NCBI GenBank assembly: GCA_021778375.1
Contig: JAJYCM010000017.1
Location: 1-22,753 of the forward strand
Reading direction: 5' to 3'
Length of the DNA stretch: 22,753 nt
Source of the DNA: Bacteroidota bacterium
GTDB lineage: Bacteria > Bacteroidota > Ignavibacteria > Ignavibacteriales > Ignavibacteriaceae
The notes below the pieces were generated by a model. That model saw only the letters and a list, made by a program, of their open reading frames with translations. It had not been told where the DNA came from and ran no database searches. Both the position numbers and the translations under genes were made by a program. Shown piece after piece: positions 15,736 through 22,571 of this stretch. Each line of letters starts with the position of its first letter. The first letter of the stretch is position 1.

Positions 15736-15765
15736 GGCAGCATTTCCCATTTGCTGCCGTTTTAT
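15736..15765 (+). terminator. Orphan copy of the GGCAGCA/TGCTGCC terminator
   Basis: GGCAGCA (15736-15742) pairs with TGCTGCC (15752-15758), followed by GTTTTAT. The preceding TAATTT and the whole stem match the terminators at 16534 and 19944; only the loop differs. It is not preceded by a matching gene here, so it is probably the last trace of a third copy of the regulator gene. Confidence 0.65.
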
Positions 15766-15947
15766 AGTTTTATTATATTTACATCAAAACTTTAATAAAC
15801 ATCGCTGCAAACAAACTAAATATTGATAATCTAAAGGCTCGTTTTGAAAAACTGCCAATCTTTAGCAATAAGGATATTTTTGCTTTTTACAAAAAGTCTG
15901 AGCCTGACTTAAAACCTTCAACAGTAAATTGGAGGGTTTATAATCTT

Positions 15948-16547
15948 GTGCGGCTTGGTGTATTAAATCGGATTGGTAGAGGTAAATTCCGTATTGGCGC
16001 TGTAAATAATTATCTACCCGAACTCCCATCTAAAATTTATTCTTTGAATAAAAAATTAAAAAGACAATTCCCGTTTCTTACGTTTTGCATTTGGGATACT
16101 TCTGTCTTAAATGAATTCATGATTCACCAGCCTGGAAAATTTTATCTTTTGGTTGAGGTTGAAAAAGATTCTATGGAACCGGTATTTTATTTCTTGAAGG
16201 ATAATAACTATCCTGTGTTTTTAGAGTATGATAAAGACGTTATCACCAGATATCTATCTAATGAAAATAATGCAATAATAATTAAATCGTTAGTATCCGA
16301 GGCTCCCGTCCAAAATATAAAAGGAGTAACTACTATAACAGTTGAAAAAATGCTTGTTGATATATTTTGTGATGATAATATTTTTTCTTCTCACCAGGGT
16401 TCCGAAATGAAAAATATTTTTAACGAGGTATTTAATAAATATACTGTTAATGTAAATCGTATACTTCGTTACGCCGATAGAAGAAGAAAAAAATCAGATA
16501 TAATCAAGTATTTAAAAACAGTTACTAATTTTCGGCAGCAACTGTAA
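15948..16547 (+). CDS. AbiEi-like winged-helix regulator/antitoxin of module 1 (start uncertain)
   Basis: From GTG 15948 the frame gives 199 residues, but the same frame is open and protein-like for at least 44 codons upstream (15816-15947), reading LNIDNLKARFEKLPIFSNKD, then IFAFYKKSEPDLKPSTVNWRVYNLV. That completes a winged helix ending NRIGRGKFRIG, as in AbiEi-type regulators, which bind their own promoter and neutralise the AbiEii partner. No ATG, GTG or TTG precedes it before the in-frame TAG at 15765-15767. So either a rare start (ATT/ATA) is used, or the start codon was lost and only the GTG product remains. GGAGG lies 12 nt before the GTG. The last codons (RQQL) form the left arm of a terminator. 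The toxin-like gene follows 43 nt later. Confidence 0.7.
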   Translation: MRLGVLNRIGRGKFRIGAVNNYLPELPSKIYSLNKKLKRQFPFLTFCIWDTSVLNEFMIHQPGKFYLLVEVEKDSMEPVFYFLKDNNYPVFLEYDKDVITRYLSNENNAIIIKSLVSEAPVQNIKGVTTITVEKMLVDIFCDDNIFSSHQGSEMKNIFNEVFNKYTVNVNRILRYADRRRKKSDIIKYLKTVTNFRQQL

Positions 16548-16617
16548 TTTGCTGCCGTTTTTGGGAAATCCATCCCTTCGGGAATAGATTATGATAGATT
16601 TAGAATCAATAACACTA
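16120..16617 (+). repeat. 498-bp duplicated segment, copy 1
   Basis: This segment covers the C-terminal 141 codons of the module-1 regulator, its terminator and the first nine codons of the nucleotidyltransferase gene. It recurs at 19530-20027 with no indels and about 16 mismatches by hand count (about 97% identity). Confidence 0.92.
16534..16562 (+). terminator. Terminator between module-1 regulator and toxin genes
   Basis: GGCAGCAA (16534-16541) and TTGCTGCC (16549-16556) form a perfect 8-bp GC-rich stem with a 7-nt loop that contains the regulator stop codon, followed by GTTTTT. It is 29 nt before the ATG of the nucleotidyltransferase gene, so it should attenuate toxin-gene expression relative to the regulator. 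Confidence 0.8.
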
Positions 16618-17664
16618 GATTGGATTAACAAGGTTTCAAAAGAAAATCGTAACGCTGACAAGATACTTGTTGAAAAAGTAATTCGCGCATTACTGCTGGT
16701 AGAGGGCTTAGCAAAACTTAAGCTAAAATTTGTGTTTAAAGGAGGAACCGCTTTAATGCTGCTATTAAATTCCGCAAAAAGGCTTTCCATCGATATTGAT
16801 ATCATTTTGCCCGTGTCGCCGGCAAATCTTGATGATATTTTAAATGATGTAGCATCAGAACAACATTTTATTAGAAAAGAACTTAATCAGCGTAATACTC
16901 AATCAAAAATTAAAAAAGAACATTATAAATTTTTCTATACCCCTCTCCATAAATCAAAAGGTTCTGAAGAAAACATACTTCTAGATGTACTTTATGAAAA
17001 TGTAAACTATAATAATGTTATTCAAATCCCCATTCAGTCCTCATTTCTTCCTGTTTCCAAAGGCCCTATTAATGTAAGCGTCCCTTCGTTAGAAGATATA
17101 CTTGGTGATAAACTAACCGCTTTTGCGCCCAATACAACCGGAGTTCCATACTTTAAAAATGCAGACAGCATGAGTATGGAAATCATCAAACAATTATATG
17201 ATATTGGAAACCTGTTCGATGTTGTAAACAATATTAAAATAATAAAATCTACCTTTTCTAATTTCTCCAAGGCTGAACTCATATATAGGAATCAAAACAC
17301 CTTAAATGAAAATGATGTGTTGGAAGATATTTATCAAACCTCTCTTTGCCTTGCTCTCAGGGGTCAAGATGGTAAAGGAGATTTTGATCAGCTACAATTA
17401 GGTATTAAGCGTATAGCAGGCTTCATTTTTTCTGAAAACTACCATTTAGAAAAAGCAATTATACAAGCTTCAAAAATCGCCTATTTATCAACCCTAATTA
17501 AACACAACGCTAATAAAATAGAAAAATTCCTTGAACCGTCTCAGTTGGGAACTTGGGAAATAGGTAGCCCATTAAACACAAAACTTAATCGTCTTAAAAA
17601 ATCAAATCCGGAAGCATTCTTTTATTGGTACAAAATCTTTGAAATAAAATCAAATAAAAATTAA
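16591..17664 (+). CDS. AbiEii/AbiGii-type nucleotidyltransferase toxin, module 1
   Basis: This 357-residue protein has FKGGTALMLL (Gly51, Gly52) followed by KRLSIDIDIILP with Asp68 and Asp70, the GG...DxD metal and nucleotide site of the AbiEii nucleotidyltransferase family. Downstream LEDILGDKLTAFAP (a Lys in the position conserved in AbiEii) and a helical region with YDIGNLFDV fit motif II. The C-terminal third is helical. In characterised type IV-like AbiE systems the toxin transfers nucleotides to RNA and causes growth arrest upon phage infection; here the same role is inferred. The ATG at 16591 is unsupported by a strong SD. It stands downstream of the terminator that follows the regulator gene. 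It looks intact. Confidence 0.85.
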   Translation: MIDLESITLDWINKVSKENRNADKILVEKVIRALLLVEGLAKLKLKFVFKGGTALMLLLNSAKRLSIDIDIILPVSPANLDDILNDVASEQHFIRKELNQRNTQSKIKKEHYKFFYTPLHKSKGSEENILLDVLYENVNYNNVIQIPIQSSFLPVSKGPINVSVPSLEDILGDKLTAFAPNTTGVPYFKNADSMSMEIIKQLYDIGNLFDVVNNIKIIKSTFSNFSKAELIYRNQNTLNENDVLEDIYQTSLCLALRGQDGKGDFDQLQLGIKRIAGFIFSENYHLEKAIIQASKIAYLSTLIKHNANKIEKFLEPSQLGTWEIGSPLNTKLNRLKKSNPEAFFYWYKIFEIKSNKN

Positions 17665-17686
17665 AAGTAACAATATTTAACTTTAC

Positions 17687-17767
17687 CCTTTCAAATCCGG
17701 CGAATTCAGCCGTCGAACAATCAACGATCCGCCATCCCTCTTTACTAAATTAGAAGAATCGACTTAA
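17687..17767 (+). pseudogene. Relic protein tail (SGEF.RRT.NDPPSLFTK), copy 1
   Basis: A frame without start codon reads FKSGEFSRRTINDPPSLFTK then LEEST and stop, 23 nt after the module-1 toxin gene. A similar tail occurs at 20035-20121. The sequence has the look of a conserved C-terminus, but I cannot name the protein. Confidence 0.5.
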
Positions 17768-17911
17768 AACCGTTATCAAACATCAAAATGTTGTTTTCAC
17801 TACTCCACCCCTCCACCTCCCTTCCATATATTTTTGTCGGATTTAAGTTTGAATCAATTTCAAGGTAATTTTACTATATTTACCTTGTAAACGAATCAAT
17901 GTTTTGAATAC
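17768..17911. promoter_or_regulatory. Promoter region of AbiE module 2
   Basis: A C-rich stretch with short TCCA repeats (about 17804-17820) is followed by an AT-rich promoter-like zone. A candidate -10 TATATT (17875-17880) lies inside an inverted repeat, and the octamer GAATCAAT is repeated at 17851 and 17893. Confidence 0.45.
17861..17887. promoter_or_regulatory. Inverted repeat, candidate AbiEi operator
   Basis: CAAGGTAA (17861-17868) and TTACCTTG (17880-17887) are perfect 8-bp arms with an 11-nt spacer holding a TATATT box, 24 nt before the antitoxin ATG. Known AbiEi proteins repress their operon by binding inverted repeats in the promoter, and this site fits that role. Confidence 0.6.
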
Positions 17912-18508
17912 ATGGAAAAAATAATAGAAATACTTAAAAAGAATAACGGCTATTCAAGAATGAATATACTCCGCCAGAGTGGAATTCAAACAAGGGATAT
18001 AGCAAAGGCGATTGAAAGTGGTATTATAGATAAAGTTAGACCCGGTCTATACAAACTTGTTGATTATCCCTGGGATGAGCATGGCAGCTTTGCCGACGTG
18101 TGCAACTCTAATAAAAAAGCTGTCATTTGCCTTCTCTCAGCGGCTGACTATCACCAACTTACAACATTCAATCCTTCGGAAATTTATGTTGCGGTTCCCA
18201 ACAACACGGATAAATTTATTCTTCAGTACCCGCCTATAAAAGTCTATTACTTCGGTGATAATTATTATGAACCCGGTATTGAAACAATCGTAACAAAGAG
18301 CGGAACAATTAGAATCTATAACAAAGAAAAAACAATCGGCGATCTTTTCCGTTACATGAACAAGCTTGGTGAAGATGTAGCTGTTGAATCTCTAAAAGAA
18401 TACCTTAAGAACCGTAAAGGCAGAAGCATTCCAAAACTTCTTGAGTATTCTGAGATATGCGGCGTTAAGAAAAAAATTGAACCAATGGTAAAGGCTATCC
18501 TGTCATGA
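17912..18508 (+). CDS. abiEi: AbiEi-family antitoxin, module 2
   Basis: This 198-residue protein opens with an AbiEi_4-type winged helix (residues 1-55: IIEILKKNNGYSRMNILRQS, then IDKVRPGLYKL). A C-terminal antitoxin domain follows, with AVICLLSAADYHQLT, IYVAVPNN, IRIYNKEKTIGDLFRY and VAVESLKEYLKNR, the common pattern of this family. The N-terminal wing binds the operon promoter and the C-terminal domain is needed to counter the toxin. The ATG follows a short AT-rich leader that contains an inverted repeat operator candidate. The stop overlaps the toxin start by four bases (ATGA), so the pair is translationally coupled. Confidence 0.88.
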   Translation: MEKIIEILKKNNGYSRMNILRQSGIQTRDIAKAIESGIIDKVRPGLYKLVDYPWDEHGSFADVCNSNKKAVICLLSAADYHQLTTFNPSEIYVAVPNNTDKFILQYPPIKVYYFGDNYYEPGIETIVTKSGTIRIYNKEKTIGDLFRYMNKLGEDVAVESLKEYLKNRKGRSIPKLLEYSEICGVKKKIEPMVKAILS

Positions 18509-19404
18509 AGCAGAAAAAAGAACTTAAAAATATTTCTGCTTCCGTTAAAGAAAGACTTAGAAATATTTCAATCCAAACCGGTAAAGAATTCCAAAGCATC
18601 TTGCGCCAGTATATCCAGGAGCGTTTTCTATTTCGTCTATCAAAATCAATATATTCAAACAATCTCATCCTAAAAGGTGCTTTACTTTTTGTAGCTCATG
18701 ATATTAGCCGCTCACGTCCGACTAAAGATATTGATTTTCTTGGTTCATCAATTACAAATGAGAAGGATAAGATAGCTGGAATAATAGCAGACATTCTAAA
18801 TATTAATTTTGAAGACGGCTTGCGTTTCGATGCGGCTCATATTGATTCCGAAAATATTGTAGAAGATGGAGATTATCACGGTGTCCGGATTAAGTTTTAC
18901 GCCTATCTCGAAAACTCTAAAGAAAGAGTTCAATTAGATATTGGCTTCGGTGATAAAATTACCGGCGGCCCTATAGAAATTGATTTCCCGGTATTACTCG
19001 ATTTACCCGCACCCCGCTTAAAAGTATATTCTGTCGAAAGTGCAATCGCAGAAAAGTTTGAAGCAATAGCTTCACTTCAACTCGAGACAAGTAGAATGAA
19101 AGATTTTTATGATATCCTCTTTTTTGCCGGAAATTATCAATTCAAAAAAGATATACTTAAAAAAGCAATTATGGCAACCTTTGAGCATCGCGGTACGGAT
19201 ATAGAGCTTCGTAAAGAAATTTACAAAAAAAACTTCAAAGCTAATCCTCAAAAACAAACTCAATGGTCTTCTTTTCTTGAACGTAATAAATTAAGTGCTG
19301 AAAATAATTTTACTAAAGTTGTCGATAAAATGAATTCATTCATCGAGCCGGCTTTTTCTGATGATAAACTCAAATGGAATCCTAATAAATTTGTTTGGGA
19401 ATAA
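18505..19404 (+). CDS. abiEii: AbiEii-family nucleotidyltransferase toxin, module 2
   Basis: This 299-residue protein has LILKGALLFVAHDISRSRPT and KDIDFLG, the family motif I (Lys57-Gly58, Asp75, Asp77); one Gly of the canonical GG is replaced by Ala-containing KGALL, as in many relatives. Motif II is AEKFEAIASLQ with Lys184, and SRMKDFYDIL with Asp200 and Asp203. QTQWSSFLER near the C-terminus fits the conserved W..F motif IV. All hallmarks of an active AbiEii enzyme are present. It overlaps the antitoxin gene by 4 nt, and the pair is an apparently complete AbiE abortive-infection module, distinct in sequence from module 1. Confidence 0.9.
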   Translation: MKQKKELKNISASVKERLRNISIQTGKEFQSILRQYIQERFLFRLSKSIYSNNLILKGALLFVAHDISRSRPTKDIDFLGSSITNEKDKIAGIIADILNINFEDGLRFDAAHIDSENIVEDGDYHGVRIKFYAYLENSKERVQLDIGFGDKITGGPIEIDFPVLLDLPAPRLKVYSVESAIAEKFEAIASLQLETSRMKDFYDILFFAGNYQFKKDILKKAIMATFEHRGTDIELRKEIYKKNFKANPQKQTQWSSFLERNKLSAENNFTKVVDKMNSFIEPAFSDDKLKWNPNKFVWE

Positions 19405-19410
19405 TTATGA

Positions 19411-19529
19411 TATTCAAAAAATAATGCAAAATATTTTAATAAACAGAATGCAGAAAAACCGGTAAATCTATTCATTACAAAAGATGAAATAATTAAGATT
19501 GGCGAACCATATTTCTCTGGACCAGATGC
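19411..19529 (+). pseudogene. Gene fragment of unknown origin
   Basis: After a TGA at 19408 one frame reads YSKNNAKYFNKQNAEKPVNL, then FITKDEIIKIGEPYFSGPDA, clearly protein-like. It has no start codon, and it ends where the 498-bp duplicate begins. I do not recognise the family. It is probably the middle or end of a gene cut on both sides. Confidence 0.45.
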
Positions 19530-19957
19530 TGATTCACCAGCCTGGAAAATTTTATCTTTTGGTTGAGGTTGAAAAAGATTCTATGGAACCGGTATTTTAT
19601 TTCTTGAAGGATAATAACTATCCTGTGTTTTTAGAGTATGATAAAGACGTTATCACCAGATATCTATCTACTGAAAATAATGCAATTATAATTAAATCAT
19701 TAGTATCCGAGGCTCCTGTTCAAAATATAAAAGGAGTAACTACAATAACAGTTGAAAAAATGCTTGTTGATATATTTTGTGATGATAATATTTTTTCTTC
19801 TCAACAAGGTTCCGAAATGAAGAATATTTTTAACGAGGTATTTAATAAGTATACTGTTAATGTAAATCGTATACTTCGTTACGCCGATAGAAGAAGAAAA
19901 AAATCAGCTATAATCAAGTATTTAAAAACCGTTTCTAATTTTCGGCAGCAACTGTAA
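19526..19957 (+). pseudogene. Truncated duplicate of the module-1 regulator
   Basis: From about 19530 the sequence repeats the last 141 codons of the regulator at 15948-16547, differing at four residues (Asn/Thr, His/Gln, Asp/Ala, Thr/Ser). The winged-helix half is missing. Starts at TTG 19499 or ATG 19526 are in frame only by accident of the junction. If made, the product would have the C-terminal domain alone, with no DNA-binding part. The low ratio of amino-acid changes (4) to base changes (about 16 over 498 bp) suggests a recent duplication or some retained constraint. Confidence 0.8.
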
Positions 19958-20027
19958 TTTGCTGCCGTTCTTGGGATATCCATCTCTTCGGGAATAGATT
20001 ATGATAGATTTAGAATCAATAACACTA
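19530..20027 (+). repeat. 498-bp duplicated segment, copy 2
   Basis: The copy of 16120-16617 lies exactly 3410 bp downstream. It includes the first nine codons of the nucleotidyltransferase gene, after which the sequence jumps to the tail relic at 20035. Most of the toxin gene is therefore missing from this copy. Confidence 0.92.
19944..19972 (+). terminator. Third copy of the GGCAGCA/TGCTGCC terminator
   Basis: The stem GGCAGCAA / TTGCTGCC (19944-19951, 19959-19966) is intact, but the following tract is GTTCTT, with the T-run broken by a C, so it is probably weaker than the copy at 16534. Confidence 0.65.
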
Positions 20028-20034
20028 ATTCTTT

Positions 20035-20121
20035 TTCAAATCCGGAGAATTCTGCCGGCGAACCACCAACGATCCGCCATCCCTCTTTACAAAGTTTGAA
20101 GAACTCGATAATTCCCACTAA
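20035..20121 (+). pseudogene. Relic protein tail (SGEF.RRT.NDPPSLFTK), copy 2
   Basis: FKSGEFCRRTTNDPPSLFTK then FEELDNSH and a stop codon; 20 of the first 24 residues or so match the copy at 17687-17767. It lies directly after the collapsed module. DNA identity is lower than in the 498-bp duplicate, so it is not simply part of that recent event. Confidence 0.5.
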
Positions 20122-20255
20122 ACAGTGGATTAATAATCAATTCGTTTTTTTATTGAATTATTAGAATGTGTCTCTAACTTTAGATATATTTTAATACTAA
20201 ATGATCATCAATTACTTAAATAAATTGACAACAAAACATAAAGTTTAATCTAATT
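20122..20255. other. Leader of the methylase gene
   Basis: This AT-rich 134-nt spacer must contain the promoter of the methylase gene. TTGACA (20225-20230) matches a -35 perfectly, but no well-spaced -10 precedes the ATG at 20256. If used, the message would be nearly leaderless. Confidence 0.35.
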
Positions 20256-22571
20256 ATGGCTCGTTCAACTGTTCATTACGCCGATAACGATACTAATCGA
20301 ATATTAAAAAAGCTTCACAACAAATTACGCCCGGCGGGAACTCCGGTTCAGCGGGTTGAATATATTATCGAATTGCTGCTGTTAAGAATTTTTGAAGTAA
20401 AACTAAAACAAGAAGAAGAATTCAAACAGTTAAGAAATTTATTCGTTGGGGATGATGAAAAAAAATTATTCTCATTTCTATTAAGTGTATCAAACGAACA
20501 ATTACTTTCTCAATTAAATCAAAATATATTTCCATTCTATTCTAAGATTATTTCTTTAACCCGTAAAGTCTATAAGGGTAATTTTCCACCTAAAGTGCAA
20601 GATCAACTGGTCTTAATAGAGGAAGTTTTTTCCAACTCTAATTTTACAAACAATGTTACAAGTGGAAACCTTGCCGAGATTATAAGTCTTGTTCAAGAGA
20701 TTGACGAATCTCGTTTATTAAAAACAGATCTTCTTGGTGATGCTATTGAATCTTCTCTATCAGAAAGCGGTGGAACAAAAGACATCGGTCTTTACAGAAC
20801 TCCCGATCACATACGCCAATTTATGGTTGGCTTAGTTAATCCCGGTTTTAACGATATAATATTCGACCCCGCTTGTGGTACCGGCGGATTCCTATTCGAT
20901 ACTTTTGAATTTGTCATGCAGCGTGTTAAAGCAAGCTATAATGAATTTGATAAGTGGCCCGGTACTAAATCTCATCCGGAATTACATGCATGGTTCAATA
21001 ATTATTTTATCAAAAACCCGTTGCCTTTTCCTTCCGAAGATATCGCTCATAAATTTTATCGTAGCGGTATCAGCGGTTTCGAATATCTCGGTATGGTTAG
21101 GAAAATGGCGGCAATAAATTTCTATATCCGCGGACTTAATCCTCACAACATTCAGCAAGGAGATTCTCTTGCTAAATTTAATCCCGTTGAAGATGGAGAA
21201 TCCAAATCAATTGTTATAGCAAATCCACCGTTCGGAGCTGAACGCGATCAAGAAGCTTATCCGGAAGTTTGGGCAGAATATTCCCGCGAATCCGAAACCA
21301 CTATTCTTTTTGTTAAGCTGATGTTTGAACATCTCAAGAAAGGCGGAACATGCGCAACCATTGTTTCTGAAGGTTTCCATTCATGGGATCAGTTTAGCGC
21401 AAAAGCTCTTAGAAAAATGTTATTAGATGAAGCCGATCTCAAAGCAATTATCAGTTTACCTCAAGGTGTCTTTGTAAGTAAGAATGGTCAAGGTCCTAAA
21501 ACTTCTATCCTTCTTTTTGAAAAAGGTAAGACCACAGAAAATGTTTGGTTCTTCAAAGTAACCAATGACGGCTACACTATGGGCACTAACCGTAAACAAA
21601 CTACCGGCTGTCAGTTGGTAGAATGTCTGGATTTGTATTACAACTACATAAAACAAGATAAGCAGCCCCCGGCCTCCAAGCACTCATTTCTAATTCCCGC
21701 TAAATGGATTAAGGCTCTCGATCCTCGTATCAAAGTGAAAATTAAAAAAGAAACACGCGAAGAGCTTGCATTAAAAGGTAAGGAACAAAAAACTAAGCTC
21801 GAAGAAGACCTTAAAAAGAAACTTGAAGCCGGTAAAATTGATAAACAAGAAATCTCCCGTCAGCTTTTGCAGTTTGATGAAATCCTTGAAAGCAAAATTG
21901 AGAATGAAATTGCCAGCCGTATTGAAAAAGCACATACTTACTCTTTCAATCTCAGCAATTATAGAAGTAATCTTACAGAAGATGAACTAAAAACATGGAA
22001 AGATATTGTTGACGGAATAGACCGCAATACTAATCTTTCCTTAGATGAAATTTATTTCCATCTAACTCATGATAGAAAAGATGAAGCGATTAAGTATTTG
22101 TCTTTATTAAATCCAAAGAACTACTTAGAACTGGATATTGCCCGTGAATTCATATTTAATTTAGGCGACGATTCTTTACTTGAAAATTATCATCTTAACC
22201 AAATTAAAGAACTATTAAAGCGTGATAGGAAATATCCCTTTGTTAAACTAAAAGATTACATTATACTTAATGATAACAAGATTAAACCTGCAAATTTTTC
22301 TGATGTTAATTGGAAGGTATTAGGTGTATCAAATGAAGTAGGAATATTCCTAAATGAAAATCTAAATCCCGAAGAAACAGCCCAATCATATTTCCTCGTT
22401 AAGAAAAATCAATTCTGCTATAATCCTTACAGAATAAATGTTGGTTCAATTGGCTTAAATGAATTTGATTATGATAATCAAATTATAAGTGGTGCATATT
22501 TGGTTTTTGGTACCAAAGAAGATGAGCGCAATCCTAAGTATCTGAATTTTCTTTTCAAATCAAATGTCTAA
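20256..22571 (+). CDS. HsdM-type N6-adenine methylase fused to a truncated specificity domain
   Basis: This protein has 771 residues. A helical N-terminal HsdM domain (about 1-170) precedes the methylase core: YRTPDHIRQFM, then FDPACGTGGFLFDT (SAM-binding motif I, 204-211) and IVIANPPFGAERD (catalytic NPPF 323-326). Residues about 495-655 are helical with a Lys/Glu-rich coiled coil. From about 660, YPFVKLKDYI, NWKVLGVSNEVGIF and NQFCYNPYRINVGSIGL resemble the start of an HsdS target-recognition domain. M-S fusions of this sort are normally longer; here the frame stops at KYLNFLFKSNV, where S domains usually continue through another 60 residues or more. The gene is therefore likely cut short at 22571. 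No HsdR gene is in the window. It would methylate adenine at an unknown target, if still functional. Confidence 0.85.
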   Translation: MARSTVHYADNDTNRILKKLHNKLRPAGTPVQRVEYIIELLLLRIFEVKLKQEEEFKQLRNLFVGDDEKKLFSFLLSVSNEQLLSQLNQNIFPFYSKIISLTRKVYKGNFPPKVQDQLVLIEEVFSNSNFTNNVTSGNLAEIISLVQEIDESRLLKTDLLGDAIESSLSESGGTKDIGLYRTPDHIRQFMVGLVNPGFNDIIFDPACGTGGFLFDTFEFVMQRVKASYNEFDKWPGTKSHPELHAWFNNYFIKNPLPFPSEDIAHKFYRSGISGFEYLGMVRKMAAINFYIRGLNPHNIQQGDSLAKFNPVEDGESKSIVIANPPFGAERDQEAYPEVWAEYSRESETTILFVKLMFEHLKKGGTCATIVSEGFHSWDQFSAKALRKMLLDEADLKAIISLPQGVFVSKNGQGPKTSILLFEKGKTTENVWFFKVTNDGYTMGTNRKQTTGCQLVECLDLYYNYIKQDKQPPASKHSFLIPAKWIKALDPRIKVKIKKETREELALKGKEQKTKLEEDLKKKLEAGKIDKQEISRQLLQFDEILESKIENEIASRIEKAHTYSFNLSNYRSNLTEDELKTWKDIVDGIDRNTNLSLDEIYFHLTHDRKDEAIKYLSLLNPKNYLELDIAREFIFNLGDDSLLENYHLNQIKELLKRDRKYPFVKLKDYIILNDNKIKPANFSDVNWKVLGVSNEVGIFLNENLNPEETAQSYFLVKKNQFCYNPYRINVGSIGLNEFDYDNQIISGAYLVFGTKEDERNPKYLNFLFKSNV

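Larger units (their letters stand above)
15583..15815. other. Intergenic junction region: 8-mer repeats and orphan terminator
   Basis: This region between the truncated integrase and AbiE module 1 holds a C-rich segment with a tandem 8-mer array (15649-15695) and an orphan copy of the module terminator hairpin (15736-15765). It has no open gene. The base composition differs sharply from the flanking AT-rich DNA. Confidence 0.6.

Noticed and set aside
19499..19525. TTG start giving a longer duplicate regulator
   Set aside because: This stretch encodes a different protein-like fragment in another frame and belongs to the flanking relic.
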